A DNA stretch of 64,000 bases, taken from NCBI GenBank assembly GCA_020137815.1, contig CM035350.1:3113037-3177036 (forward strand), given 5' to 3'. The first letter of the stretch is position 1. The number at the start of each line of letters is the position of its first letter. The notes beneath the pieces were generated by a model. That model was given only the letters and a program-made list of their open reading frames with translations. It was not told the DNA's origin and made no database searches. Positions 1 through 10,801 of the stretch are shown here, in pieces. This stretch comes from Hormiphora californensis. Lineage: Eukaryota; Ctenophora; Tentaculata; Cydippida; Pleurobrachiidae. A program made the position numbers and the translations under genes.

Positions 1-576
1 CGGGATAGTGATAGAATGATTTATCAGACAATTTTGAATGAAATTATCTTTGTTTCAAACTCCATAAATCTCATTTTCCTGATCAGAATCTTCTGTAACA
101 AAGCGTAGTTTACAGGTAATTTGAGAAATCGTCATTTCGACGATCTCTTGAAACATTAATGACCGTGAAAACCAACTTCATAATGAGCTAAAATGTTCAA
201 ACTTGGCAGTTATGTTAGCTATGGCATGAACAACTAAACCCTCAATTTTTAGAATTTCATCTCATCGGAAAAGTCATTTCTGATCACAAAGAAATTTCAA
301 ATCTCCGTACTACATGCTTTAGTTGGACAAGAGGAAATGATCAGATATCGCAATGAAAATGAACTTTTTAGGTTTTGCCGGTATACTATTCCGATTCAAA
401 ATTGTCTGAAAAACCGTTCTATAACTGGCCCGAAGCTGTATCTCATAAGGGAAAAATTCTACAGCTGTTTTAAATTTGTGACATCTTTTAGTTATCACCC
501 GTTATGCCATATTATATTGCCAAGTTTTTTAAAAGCCCACTTCTTCTGTTGTTCTAACCCTCCTTTACATTTGCAG
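1..576. other. Intron of the kelch-like gene (no gene seen)
   Basis: AT-rich sequence without a convincing coding exon. It ends in a pyrimidine-rich stretch and CAG at 574-576, which is the acceptor of the first visible kelch-gene exon. The upstream exon or exons encoding the BTB core must lie before the window. Confidence 0.6.
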
Positions 577-3364
577 GTGAGGAAGTCCAAGAAATCCTCT
601 CGGCAGCTGAGATGATGGGACTCCCTGATTTGAAACTAATGGCCCTCCAATTCATATCCTCCAACATTACAGTACCCAACTGCCTGGCAGTCTGGCAGGT
701 CAGCGAACTGTACTCCAGCAATGTGGCTATAGCTGAGGCCCGGTCCTTCGCTCTCCGTAATTTTACCAAGGTACAGTAGTGATGAGAGTTTAGACACATC
801 TTAGTGTAGACTCCTTTTGTGTGAGAGAGGGAGAGAGACAGAGAGAGAGACACACACACATAATTGCGTGTTGAATGTTGTACACACATTTTACCAAGCC
901 AGTATTATAATGAGATTCCCCTCTGTAAATACTTGGTGAGATTGTCCCTGCGTTTTAAAAATACCTGTTTCAAGTAGGCCATGTACAACTATAATATTAG
1001 TTCCCTAGATTATATATCGCCCCCCTCTCCAGCCCCCGATTATATCGCCCCATCTCCCCTCTCCAGCCCCCGATTATACCTATAACCCCATCTCCAAACC
1101 CTAAATGTAACCCCTTCCCTCATTCAGATTGTTGATACAGCAGATTTTCTGGAGCTGCCCGCTGACAAGGTTGCCTCCCTGTTAGGGGACGATATGTTGA
1201 GGGTCAGTCAGGAGAGAGCCGTTCTAAAGGCCCTCACTGCCTGGTTCAGACATGACGAGGATGAGAGGAGACATCACATGCCCGAACTACTAAACTGTGT
1301 TAGGTATGTTAGATAACCTGTTAACATAGCACAGACTTAAATGTTTTGTTTTGATCATGAATCTATTAAACAGTGTCCCGAGTTCCACTTGTTTCACACT
1401 TCTCTTCTCCAGGTTTCACCTGTTTGGATCAACTGATTTTGTGCGTGCTATCACGGGTAACGCATGTCCAGAGACTCTGCCTCACCTAGAAAGTGCGTTG
1501 TCACACCACCTCGAGAGGGCCAAGAGGACCGTGTGTACAGTCGCTGGACCCCAGCAGAACCCTACACGAAGAAGAGTTGTTAACGAACTAGCCATCATTA
1601 TTGGAGGTGAGTGATTATGAGTAGTCGGAATCCTGGGAAACTAGTACAGGCAATGACGGGGCAATGACGTCACTGTCGTCAGATGACGTAGCCATTTAGC
1701 TTACAAACAAATAGGGGTTGCACTGTTATGTCGGGCAACGAAGTGGACGTCATGTAACATGTTGTTTATTGTCTGAACATTATTGAATGAAATATGAATC
1801 TGGGCGTAGAATAACTCTTGCTCTTGTATATACTTGTTATCAAGTATCAGCAGAGATCTAAATATCTCTGTTGATACTTGATTATTACCAATATATCTAA
1901 TTTCAATATATCTCTCATTGCAGGACACGAGGAGAACTCTACGTGGTCCAAAACATGGTCATGTGATGCCCAGAGTGAGGGCAGGTCCTGGTTCTCACTA
2001 CCATCACCCCACACCCTGAGAAGGGACCATGTGACAGTGGCCCGGGGGTGCGATGTTGTGGTGGCAGGGGGCAGCGATGGATCTGATCACCTTCGTCGTG
2101 TTGAGAGGTACATGATCTGACCCCTTCTAGCTTAGACACTTTACTGATGTTGCGCCCTGGTTCAAGTTTTTTTTATATTTCCTATACCCACCAGGTGGTT
2201 GGGTTCCGCCTCTCTGCTCTCCATCCAATCACCTAGTAACACCTAGTAACACACCTCTGCCTCCCACCTAGTAACACCTAGTAACACCTATATAGTAACA
2301 CACTAACACACCATGCCCGTTCAGATACGATGCGTATAAGGGTGAATGGCAGGAACTACCGTGTATGCTGCGTCCCAGGAACCACCTAACTGGTGCCCTC
2401 CTGGACGGGCAGGTCATGGTGGCGGGGGGAACTAACGACCTGCACCCCTACCTGGATAAGGTGGAGGTACTGGAGATGGAATCCGGGAGATGGACAGACC
2501 TGGCTCCCCTTACACACGCTCGGAGATCCTGTGCTGCTACCGCCACGTCTAACTACCAAATAGGTAGGATAATTTGTTGTATTTGGAGTTCACACGGGTT
2601 GTTCAAAAACTGAACTGTCCCCCAATACACTACTAAAATGGCTGTGTGTGAGAGAACAAGACAACTAATATGTGTGTTTCTTTCAGTGGTTGCGGGAGGT
2701 GCAGGGCAGCAATGTTCCGCTCTGACGACTGTGGAACTTTACGATTCAAGGGAGGGAAGCTGGAGAGCTGGACCATCTTTGAAATTAGGAAGACGAGGAT
2801 TCGGACTTGTTCATGTTGATGTAAGTTTCAGAACACAATGTAAATTCTGGTTTTATTACCCTTTTTGATAGCAGCTACTATAACATCTTCCTTTACTAAC
2901 CACTACTACTCTACTACAGGACTATGTATACGCGATAGGGGGTTACACACAACACGGATACACCGCCTCCATTGAGCAACTAGATCTGAAGACCATGAGG
3001 TGGTCAGAATACAGTAGTCTGCCTGTTAAAGTGGGCTACTTCGGGTGTACAGTCACTTCAAATAACCAGGTTAGTCAGTGAAGTCAGCGTAGTCACAACT
3101 AACATCTAACATCATTGCATCAGAGCTAGTGACAGATAACAATGTCGTACAGACGGTAGACCTAACCGATACATCTTTACTCCATCACGTTCCTCCATTT
3201 CCTAACTCCCCCTTTTTCCCTAGGTCTTGGTATGTGGGGGAGTATCGAACAATAAGTTGATTTCTTGGAACCCCACCACACAAGAACACTCCATTCTCTC
3301 AACTGTCTCAGCTATGCCATACTCAGGGACTATAACTGCGTGCGGTGGAGGTGGTGGATTCTAA
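577..3364 (+). CDS. Kelch-like protein, BTB(C-term)-BACK-kelch, 5' end outside window
   Basis: Eight exons: 577-770, 1128-1303, 1413-1606, 1924-2107, 2325-2563, 2687-2820, 2920-3069 and 3224-3364, all with GT-AG borders and compatible phases; TAA at 3362-3364. The first exon encodes the end of the BTB fold and the start of BACK (an LSAAEMMGLPDLK-type helix, then NCLAVWQVSELYS and ARSFALRNF). Exons 2-3 complete BACK. Exons 4-8 carry kelch blades with the GG doublet and spaced Y/W residues (VAGGSDG...RVERY, VAGGTND...VEVLE...W, VAGGAGQ...VELYD...W, AIGGYTQ). KLHL proteins of this layout are usually substrate adaptors for Cullin-3 E3 ligases. This is known of the family; the substrate here cannot be read. 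The last blade is short and ends in a glycine-rich tail. Which KLHL paralogue it is cannot be decided. Confidence 0.86.
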
Positions 3365-3531
3365 TTTTGATGAACTGTGTTATTTAGCTTGGCACCGCAT
3401 AGAGGGTTCCGTCTGTTATATTTGAGACCTGTTTTCCTATCCCCCATCTTGATGAGCTACAATTCAGAATTTTATGATAACGTGTATTTTGCTGTAGTGA
3501 TTTATTTTATTGAAATTTCGTTTTAAACATC

Positions 3532-3537
3532 AATAAA
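3532..3537 (+). terminator. Poly(A) signal of the kelch-like gene
   Basis: Canonical AATAAA 168 bp after the stop codon, followed by T-rich sequence. It is the only clear signal before the retrotransposon begins. Confidence 0.6.
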
Positions 3538-3741
3538 ATATGTTTTGTTTTATTCTTATTCTGTTCATGGTTGTGTATCGGTAAAATGGATTGAACCGGT
3601 GGTTTATCCGGTGAAGGTCAAGGGTCACCCAATATACGGCTGGGGCGACAATAAGTAACACGCGCTGCATTTATGTGGCGCGCGGCGCGGCACAAATTAT
3701 TTAAAAAAATTATTTTTGCTTTTGAAAATAATTAACTAAAG

Positions 3742-6246
3742 ATGTGGAAAAATGGCCAGTTTGACGAGCTCTTCAAAGAAGCAAAGGCTATCCAAAAACC
3801 ACTGAAGCCAAGACCGCCAAGCAAGGAATTGTGTGAAAACAAATTCATTTCACTGATGAGAGAGGGTCGAACAACCGAGGCGACTAACTGGCTAGACCCA
3901 TCTCGACACGACCTGGGTGTAAAACAAATTACCCCTGAGGTGTTAGCAGACCTCGAACAGAAACATCCCCCTGCTGCGTTAGCAAACAGCAGATTCGCCC
4001 TGACTGAGCCTGATCAACCCAGCAACCACCACCCTGTAACATTCGATAGTATTACTGGTGACAGTATTTACAGATGTGCTCTGAACATTAAAGGGGTGGG
4101 TGGTCCAAGTGGACTCGACGCTCCGGGAGTCAGCAACATTTTGTGTGGCCGCAAGTTCAAGAAGTCATCTACTTCGCTATGCGATGCTTTGAGCCTGGTA
4201 GCTAGAAAGCTTGCATGCAAACGTATCCATGGGAAATTCCTCTCCATTTTCTGTGCAGCACGTCTGGTACCCCTGGAGAAATCAGATGGCGGGACCAGAC
4301 CCATAGGTATTGGTGAAGTGTTCAGACGAGTTATCATCAAGGCCATCGTGTTTTCTCAAAAACACTCTATCAAACAGGCATCTGGCAAGGTCCAGTTAGC
4401 CGCAGGCCAGTCCGGTGGATGTGAAGCCGCGGTCCATGCCCTGTGTGATAGATTCAGCGACGAGGACTGTCAGGCAGTGATGCTTTTAGACGCTTCAAAC
4501 GCTTTCAATCGACTGAACCGAGCACTAGTACTTCAAAATATGGAACACATCTGTCCTGAAATGGAAGTTGTTTTGGGAAACTTGTATGGAAATCCCCTCG
4601 CCGCTGTACGTCGGATCCTGTGTGATAATGAGTGACGAAGGCAGCACTCAAGGCTGCCCCAGTGCGATGGCGATGTACAGCCTCGGAATTCTCCCCCTTA
4701 TCAACCTGGCTGATATGGGCGACATCATACAGTGTTGGTACGCTGATGATGCCAACGCTGCAGGAAATCTGACAGGTCTCTTGGACTGGTTCTCGCTAGT
4801 TCAGACACAGGGACCGGCATTTGGTTACTTTGTAAATCCTGAAAAGTGTAACCTGATTGTAAAGAAGAACATTTGGAAGAGGCACGGGAGCTATTCAAAG
4901 ATGTAGGTGTCAAGATTACATCGGCCGGAGCTCGCCACCTCGGTGCTGCAATAGGAATGGAGTCATACAGAGCGGAATATGTATCGGAAAAGGTAGCAGA
5001 GTGGGCTGCAGCTCTTATGAATCTCGTAGACGTTGCAAAGACACACCCACACCTCGCATACAGCAACTTCGTGAGAAGTTTTAAGTGTAAGTGGGGATAT
5101 CTACAACGAACCATTCCTGACATCGGCCCTCTATTCCAGCCTATCGAAGACATCATCCGGCACAAGTTCATCCCTCTAGTCGTTGGAAAACATGTGTCTG
5201 ATCTTGAACGGAGAGTCCTGGCTCTGCCGATAAGGATGGGTGGTTTGGAAATTGAAGACCCGACGGAAGCTGCAAAACACCAATACAGCAGCTCGAGGTT
5301 CATCAACACCCCACTCGTTGAATTGATCCTTTCAGACGGGTCTGAAGGCGGCACCATAGCAAATGTAGAGTCCTGTGCAGCTAAAAACAAAAAGGAGTGC
5401 GAAGAAGCCGCTCAAGAACGGGCTGAGCTTGAACTGAAATCGATAGTGTCTGAGGCAGATGATCGCCTGAAACGGGCATTGGAGCTTAACTCTGAACAGG
5501 GATCTTCAAGCTGGTTATCAGCCAGACCACTCAAACACCTTGATCATGAGTTAAACCAGAGGGAATTTGTTGATGCCATTCGTCTGAGATACGGCTTTCA
5601 TTTCTCGGATCTTCCTTCCAAATGTGGATGTGGGGCTGACAATAATGCAGACCATGCCCTAATCTGCAAGGTTGGTGGGTTCGATATCTGGAGACACGAT
5701 CATCTGAGGGACACCATGGCCGAGTTGTTCAGGTATGCAGGATTGAAACCGGTGAATACAGAACAGCTGCTTCTACCGTGTGAAGGACATACATTTCCTG
5801 TCAGTGCCAACACCAGGGACGATGCCCGAATGGACATAGTATGCCGAGGTCTATGGCGGGATATGGAGGCATCCTACCTCGATGTGCGGGTGTTTCACCC
5901 TAATGCTCCCTCCTACCAGAAAACATCAATCGCTCAGCTACATAGAACTCACCAGAACCAGAAGAAAATGGCCTATTTGAGGAGGGTTCTAAACGTAGAA
6001 CAGGGTAGCTTCACGCCTCTTGTGTTTGCTACTTCAGGAGGCTTCGCACCAGAGGTTAAACGAGTTCTGGAATGCGTTGGACACAAAATCTGCTCCAAGC
6101 ACCAAGAAGGACTCAGTGAGACGATGTCTTTTATAAGACAAAAGCTCAGATTTAGCCTGTTGAGATCAACCTTAGTAGCATTGAGGGGCACTAAGAGGCG
6201 ATGTATACCATTTATGCCGAGCGAAGTTGATTTCAGAGTGACGTAA
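3742..6246 (+). pseudogene. Reverse transcriptase / restriction-like endonuclease polyprotein, frameshifted
   Basis: Three overlapping reading frames cover one protein: 3742-4635, 4568-4906 and 4873-6246. The first frame holds RT fingers/palm motifs (SDGGTRPIGIGE; LLDASNAFNRLNR with the first catalytic Asp). The second holds STQGCPSAMAMYSLG and the YADD catalytic box near 4736-4750. The third carries the thumb/connection region, a Cys-x-Cys ... His-x3-Cys knuckle at about 5624-5673, and then an MDIV ... YLDVRV pair at about 5830-5895. That pair resembles the PD-(D/E)xK core of the restriction-like endonuclease, with Arg where Lys is usual. The frame changes (near 4600-4635 and near 4870-4905) cancel each other. 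No N-terminal DNA-binding fingers are visible. The copy is dead or contains assembly errors. Confidence 0.85.
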
Positions 6247-6453
6247 TTTATTCTGTGTTTAGTTTTATATATCGCTAGGGACGTGCGTGGTGTACCAGGA
6301 GTGGTGAATTATGCAGCCATTCTTTATTGTGTCTCTACCTCTTTTCTCCGTGTCCTAACACAATATACCTATGGTACACCCGCACACGTGTTCCTTTTGT
6401 TACTTCAGCTTCGTTTCCTGATCGACTCATTAAATTAATTAATTAATTAGTGA
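3742..6453 (+). mobile_element. RLE-type non-LTR retrotransposon copy (R2/NeSL-like superfamily)
   Basis: The coding part runs 3742-6246, followed by a short 3' UTR ending in an (AATT)n-like run at about 6430-6450. Simple-repeat tails are typical of non-LTR elements. The 5' end is not defined; the GC-rich stretch near 3660-3690 may be element 5' UTR. No target-site duplication was found by eye. The order is reverse transcriptase first, then a CCHC-like knuckle and a restriction-like endonuclease, which is the arrangement of RLE-bearing elements. The copy sits between the kelch gene and the convergent DODA-like gene. Confidence 0.75.
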
Positions 6454-6602
6454 CGTCATCTTGCTCTCTCCTCTTCATAGTTGAGAAATCCATACTCGTT
6501 TGGCCCTCAGCCTCGAGGTAGACGTGCGAGAGACGTCTATAGCCCCGGCCTGAGGTCACTGCGAAGTGCCTAGACTCTTGAGGTGCCAGGAGTGAATGAT
6601 GT
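6454..6602. other. Short spacer between retrotransposon and DODA-like gene
   Basis: Contains TGACGTCA near 6451 and CCTCGAG-rich sequence. No gene or repeat was recognised; part of it is presumably the 3' UTR of the minus-strand DODA-like gene. Confidence 0.4.
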
Positions 6603-9571
6603 TTAAGGTTTGCATCCGGGGTAGTTGCATTTTAAGAAGCTACCATCGATCTGCCAGGCATGCCCACTGAAGGCACTCCACAGAAAGTGGTCATTATGGG
6701 AACATCCTGAGTTGGGATGCAGGAATACATCGTGCTCGCCTCGTCTCTGTATAATCCAACTTGACGCCTCCTGAAGAGAGGATAAATTGACATTTGACAT
6801 GGCAATAGGTTCAGAAATATTGGATAAGATGTTGCATTTATTGTTGTGAAAGTGTGCGATTTTACCGTCATTTGTTGGATTGGAACAAAGAACGCATATT
6901 GGTGAGTTAGAAATGGACCGCCTCCAATGGGGTAGCGAGGGTTTTCAGCTGGGAAGGCACACATATCATGTCCTGGATTGGGATCTGCCGGACTGAAGTC
7001 ACAAACCTTGCCATTCAGCTTGAACCTGTGAGAGTGTGAGGTGTCTCAAATTGTTAAAGGTTCAGTACCTAGTAGGTACTGAACCTTTAACAATTTGAGA
7101 CACCTCACACTCTCACAGGTTCAAGCCCTGGTGTGCTATTTTTTCAAATGCCTAATTTAATTCAAAATTTCACTTGGTATCGGGTTAAATGAGCTCCTAC
7201 GATCATTCTAAAACATTTTATCACAAAGTTTTGGCTCTACCATGGTCCAATTACGTTGGCACGAGCTATGCCCATATATGGGCATATTCATTTCAAAAAG
7301 TCTGTTTTAGGGCGTGATTTCGAACAAAACACACATATAAATCGTCTCGTAACAACTTATACAACTGTTACTTTCAGTTTGAGTCTTCAGATATCCACTT
7401 TATGAACAAAAATAAAAATTTTTCTCCCTTTTTTTCTTGCTAATTTTACCAACTTGCAGAATCGTGGGGACGAATTTTAATTTTTTTTAGTTTTTTTTTG
7501 GTGGAAAGCAAATTTCGGTTGTAATCGACTAATTTTGGCTTGCGGAACACGATCCCGTTCATGAAAAAGCTCTCAAAATTTAAGAACATGTCCAAAATGA
7601 ACATTTTTTGTCAAAAATGAACATTTTTTTGTCAAAAATGAACATTTTTAGGTCAAAAATGAACTTTAGCATCATTTAATGATGCATATCAATTCTTGTC
7701 AGTTTCGAGGTGCTGAACACGATCCTGAACATAAAAAGTTGATATCAAGAACTGGTGAAAACCACACATATTTCCCTGTTTTTACCATTTTTCGGTTAAA
7801 AACTACACTTTTTCAATCGCGATGCCAACGTAACTGACAAACACTATCTCGATTCTGTTTTGCTGATGTGATTGAGAATTGTCCATAGTTTCACATTAGC
7901 TAGATACTGAATGGCCTAGTCGAAAAAAATTTGAAATAGCACACCCTAGACTACCTACTCAGTACACAGGGTCAACTTGGGTTGATAAATGGGTTGTGTT
8001 GGGTCTCCTTGGTGTGGGGACCCCTGGGTGTGGTTTAGATTTTGGACTGCCCGACTAGTTTGGGCGGAATGTGACCCCTGAAATCCACTATTCCGGGTGC
8101 ACGTACTGCGTCTCGCTCAAACTTGTGTTTACAACGTGCGTGTCTGCACATACAGCTGTCAGGCCAATGCTCTGACCACAGTTCTCGCACGCTCCAAATT
8201 TGAGAGAAACGAGAATGGGTCAGGCCAATGCTCTGACAGACATACAGAGGGTCGCGTTGTAAGCACTGCGATTAGCTGTCAGGCGATTATACTGTAAAAC
8301 TAGATATTTTCGAGGCCATTAATTTTCGCGATTCGATCAAAATTGACTATTTTCGCGATTTTAATTTTCGCTAATCCCACTGCTACCCCCATTTCACGGT
8401 CCTAGTCTATTGTCTAATTACGCCAAGAGTGCAGTCATCATTGCCATGAGACACCAGACCTGCTTGGCGTAGACCAATGAAATGTGAGCATTTTCTCATT
8501 GCTGATTGGCTCTAAGAGATAGCCAATCAGGGATGAGACAGAAAAGGCTCACATCTCATTGGCTTACAACTCCTACTGAATCCCTTGCTACGTATAAGAG
8601 CAGTGGTCACATGACCATTATTAACACTACTCCCATCTACATAGGAAATAATTTGCACGAGCTTTCTGTAAAAAAATCGTCCAAAATATTTTCGCGGAAT
8701 TAATTTTCGCGGATTTTCCAGCCAAAAATAAAGAGCGAAAATAAAAATCTCACGAAAATTACTAGTTTTACAGTACTCCATTTTTTTCAACTGTTCACCC
8801 CCCAAAGTCGTGCGCGGAAATGTTTTGCGCGTCTATCACATGTTAACGTGTAGCGCGCGCAGCGTAAATTAAAATATCGCACGCACACGAGTTGGAGGGT
8901 GAACAGTTGAATAAAAATGGACTTTAGTGAGTCAAGCTTGAGCGAGACGCAGTACGTGCGCCCGACATAGTGGATTTCAGGGGGTCACGTTCCGCCCAAA
9001 CTAGTCGGGCAGTCCAAAATCTAAACCACACCCAGGGGTCCCCACGCCAAGGAGACTCAACACAATCCAAGTTGACCCTGTGCACTGTTATTGTTACTCA
9101 GCAAGTGTGCTGACCCTTTAAACAACCTCTTACCTCTCAATAAACTGATCCCGAAGTTTAAAAGCAGAGTTGATATGTTCTGTGTTGTTGTTTGACCAGT
9201 AGAGAACGTGAATGTGATAACTGAGAATTGTAGCATTCTCACACGTCGTAATTCCACCTGGGAGTAAACTTTGTTTGTCGTTACTTTTGACATACCTAAT
9301 CGTGTCCCGTGTGTCCTATCAGGCCAATGCTCTAACCGCGGTTCTTGTGCGCTCCATGTCCTTATTTAATTTGAAAGAAATGAGAATGGTCTGGGGCTCT
9401 GGGCAATGCTCTGACAGTGTGTGTCGGTTGCCGATTGCACTCGACACTCATGGGTCAATTACCTTTCTGTAGACCTCCATTCCTGACAGCTTTGGGCATT
9501 GCAGCCCAATCGTGGACAGTATAATGACCAGTGGCCCCTCCGACTAGGATCAACACAACTAGTAGTAACAT
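6603..9571 (-). CDS. Secreted DOPA 4,5-dioxygenase-like protein (DODA family)
   Basis: Four exons on the minus strand: 9571-9463, 9257-9134, 7025-6866 and 6770-6603. GT-AG borders and phases agree, giving 186 codons plus stop. Exon 1 encodes a signal peptide (MLLLVVLILVGGATG). Exon 2 gives YHIHVLYW, an HxH motif, followed by NNNTEHINSAFKLRDQF. Exon 3 contains a GPFLTHQYAFFVP strand. Exon 4 contains RGEHDVFLHPNSGC and NDHFLWSAFSG, matching the 'RG..xVxxHPxTG...DH' signature of the small cupin-like DOPA_dioxygen family. Known members (fungi, bacteria) cleave the DOPA ring extradiolly on the pigment pathway. Six or more cysteines and the signal peptide suggest a secreted or lumenal form. Intron 2 (7026-9133) holds several nested transposons. 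The family call rests on motifs recalled by eye, so the substrate is inference. Confidence 0.68.
7018..7126. repeat. Perfect 109-bp palindrome (53-bp arms, 3-nt spacer)
   Basis: The centre is at 7072 (AGTACCT-agt-AGGTACT). The left arm is the end of DODA intron 2 plus eight bases of exon 3, including its splice acceptor. The right arm is its exact inverted copy and ends where the TIR element at 7127 begins. The arms are flanking-gene sequence, not element sequence. Confidence 0.9.
7127..7948 (+). mobile_element. Non-autonomous TIR element, copy 1 (approximately 820 bp)
   Basis: The termini are inverted: GGTGTGCTATTTTTTCAAAT at the left and AATAGCACACCCTA at the right. The interior contains the repeated phrase TCAAAAATGAACATTTTT. 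A nearly identical copy lies in the opposite orientation at 45188-46019. There is no coding capacity, so it is probably a MITE mobilised in trans; the TA at the outer ends suggests TA target sites. Confidence 0.85.
8155..8239 (+). repeat. Two copies of a dispersed CTGTCAG...CTGACAG motif
   Basis: TCAGGCCAATGCTCTGA occurs at about 8158 and again at about 8220. The same segment, with its neighbourhood, is repeated imperfectly at 9300-9425. The outer bases form a short hairpin (CTGTCAG/CTGACAG) and the core contains CCAAT. Confidence 0.75.
8292..8773. mobile_element. MITE with CTGTAAAACTAG ends and TA target duplication
   Basis: The ends are CTGTAAAACTAG and CTAGTTTTACAG, with TA on both sides (8290-8291 and 8774-8775), as in Tc1/mariner-type MITEs. 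Subterminal 'TTTTCGCGATT / AATTTTCGC' phrases occur in both halves. No ORF. Confidence 0.8.
8778..8920. mobile_element. Small hairpin MITE (143 bp)
   Basis: Inverted ends CCATTTTTTTCAACTGTTCA and TGAACAGTTGAATAAAAATGG, flanked by ACT on both sides (8775-8777, 8921-8923), a plausible 3-bp target duplication. It lies immediately beside the preceding TA element. Confidence 0.7.
9300..9425 (+). repeat. Diverged copy of the 8140-8245 segment with two dispersed motifs
   Basis: TATCAGGCCAATGCTCTAACC at about 9317 and GGGCAATGCTCTGACAG at 9401-9417, with intervening sequence resembling 8178-8218 (GTTCT.GYRCGCTCC). It lies in DODA intron 1. Confidence 0.6.
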
Positions 9572-10801
9572 TTTGAGAATAGTTCTTGAAGTTGTCTAGC
9601 GGCCTATTATAGAGGGTAACAAACTGATAAACGGATCAAATGGTTAAAAACTAATTTGGTTTTGGTGAATGACATTGCCAGGTGTTGTTATGGAGTCTAG
9701 ACTCTAGAATGTAGTTAGAAAGTGCCAATCTAATTACAATATGCATAATGATGAAGGCCTTGTCTCACTGTCTCACTGTCTCAAAATTCGTATGATTCAA
9801 TGAACTTATTAACGTTTGCTACATTTAGAACCTCGAGCAACAAAGGGGCCGTATATTTACAATAAAATGCAGTAACCTCGGAACCTCCTAAAGTCCTCAA
9901 ATTGTAATAAATAGTAAATACTGCTGCAGTAGTGTCATGACAACACATTAGGACGTGTTTAACCTAATATTAAAGTACTGCACTGAGGTGTGCAATGTGC
10001 TTCTTTCTTAGGTTGGAGCTCCTAAATGATCAAATGAGGGTATCCTTCAAGCTTCAGCTGAGGTCTGGACGATTATGAACTACACAGATCATAAAGTATA
10101 GCTCAGAAATACATCGATAGTTTCACTGTCTTTACAACTGATGCCTTACATAATCCATGAGGATATAACTTTATAATAATCATGATAATGTTGATATTGA
10201 TCATCATATTATATGCTGTAAATACACTTAGCGATCCCGGGGGCGTCATTCATTAGTCGCCTTAGCAACTCAGTAATATAGACCTTATATATTCACCATC
10301 CTGTTTTTTGTTGTATTCTCTAATAACGGATCATATTATATGCAGTATAATAGCTACCTGCAGTTGTGTTATACACGCACTGCAAGATATCAGCTTCTTC
10401 TTCTCTTGTACTTGCGAAGAGGTCACGTGATGTGTCACGTGTTTTAACTAGCTGCAGATGCTCGTTGCCATGACTCTCTCCGAACGCTGCTTGCCGTCCC
10501 ATGCATCACTCCCTCCCTCTCTCTCTCTATGTGCTTCTCCCTCACACGTCGCTCTTTCTGATTGATGCTGTGAAAATGGGAGTTTTTACCACCACTACTA
10601 CTACTACACGCTGTTGTAGAATGTAGCTACTGTTTAGAACCGTCTTATTGATCGTTTGATCGAGCTAAACCTGATGTATGTTTTAGCTCACTATCCAATA
10701 GAGTGTGTTGTTATTAGTCTATCCTATGTAGGTACTACTAATTCCTACCCAATTAGGACTGGTGTATGATTGGTTGAACCTTATAAAACAACCAACGTAC
10801 C
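9572..10801. other. Divergent intergenic region, DODA-like (-) / dynein (+)
   Basis: About 1.2 kb that should contain both promoters. TTATAAAA at 10781-10788 lies only about 20 bp before the dynein ATG, too close for a normal TATA box unless the leader is tiny. GTTGCCATGACT near 10460 is half of an X-box. No coding exon or transposon was recognised. Confidence 0.4.

Larger units (their letters stand above)
7960..9086. mobile_element. Long-TIR composite element (approximately 1.1 kb, arms about 150 bp)
   Basis: Arms 7961-8127 and 8935-9084 are inverted copies (ACAGGGTCAACTTGG outer end; CGTACTGCGTCTCGCTCAA inner end), about 93% identical by eye. The interior carries a pair of 20-bp dispersed motifs and two further MITEs (8292-8773, 8778-8920), so it is a nest of insertions. 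It lies wholly within DODA intron 2, directly beside the previous element. Confidence 0.8.

Noticed and set aside
4725-5390. 221-codon antisense ORF over the retrotransposon
   Set aside because: Opposite strand of the RT coding region, no recognisable motif.
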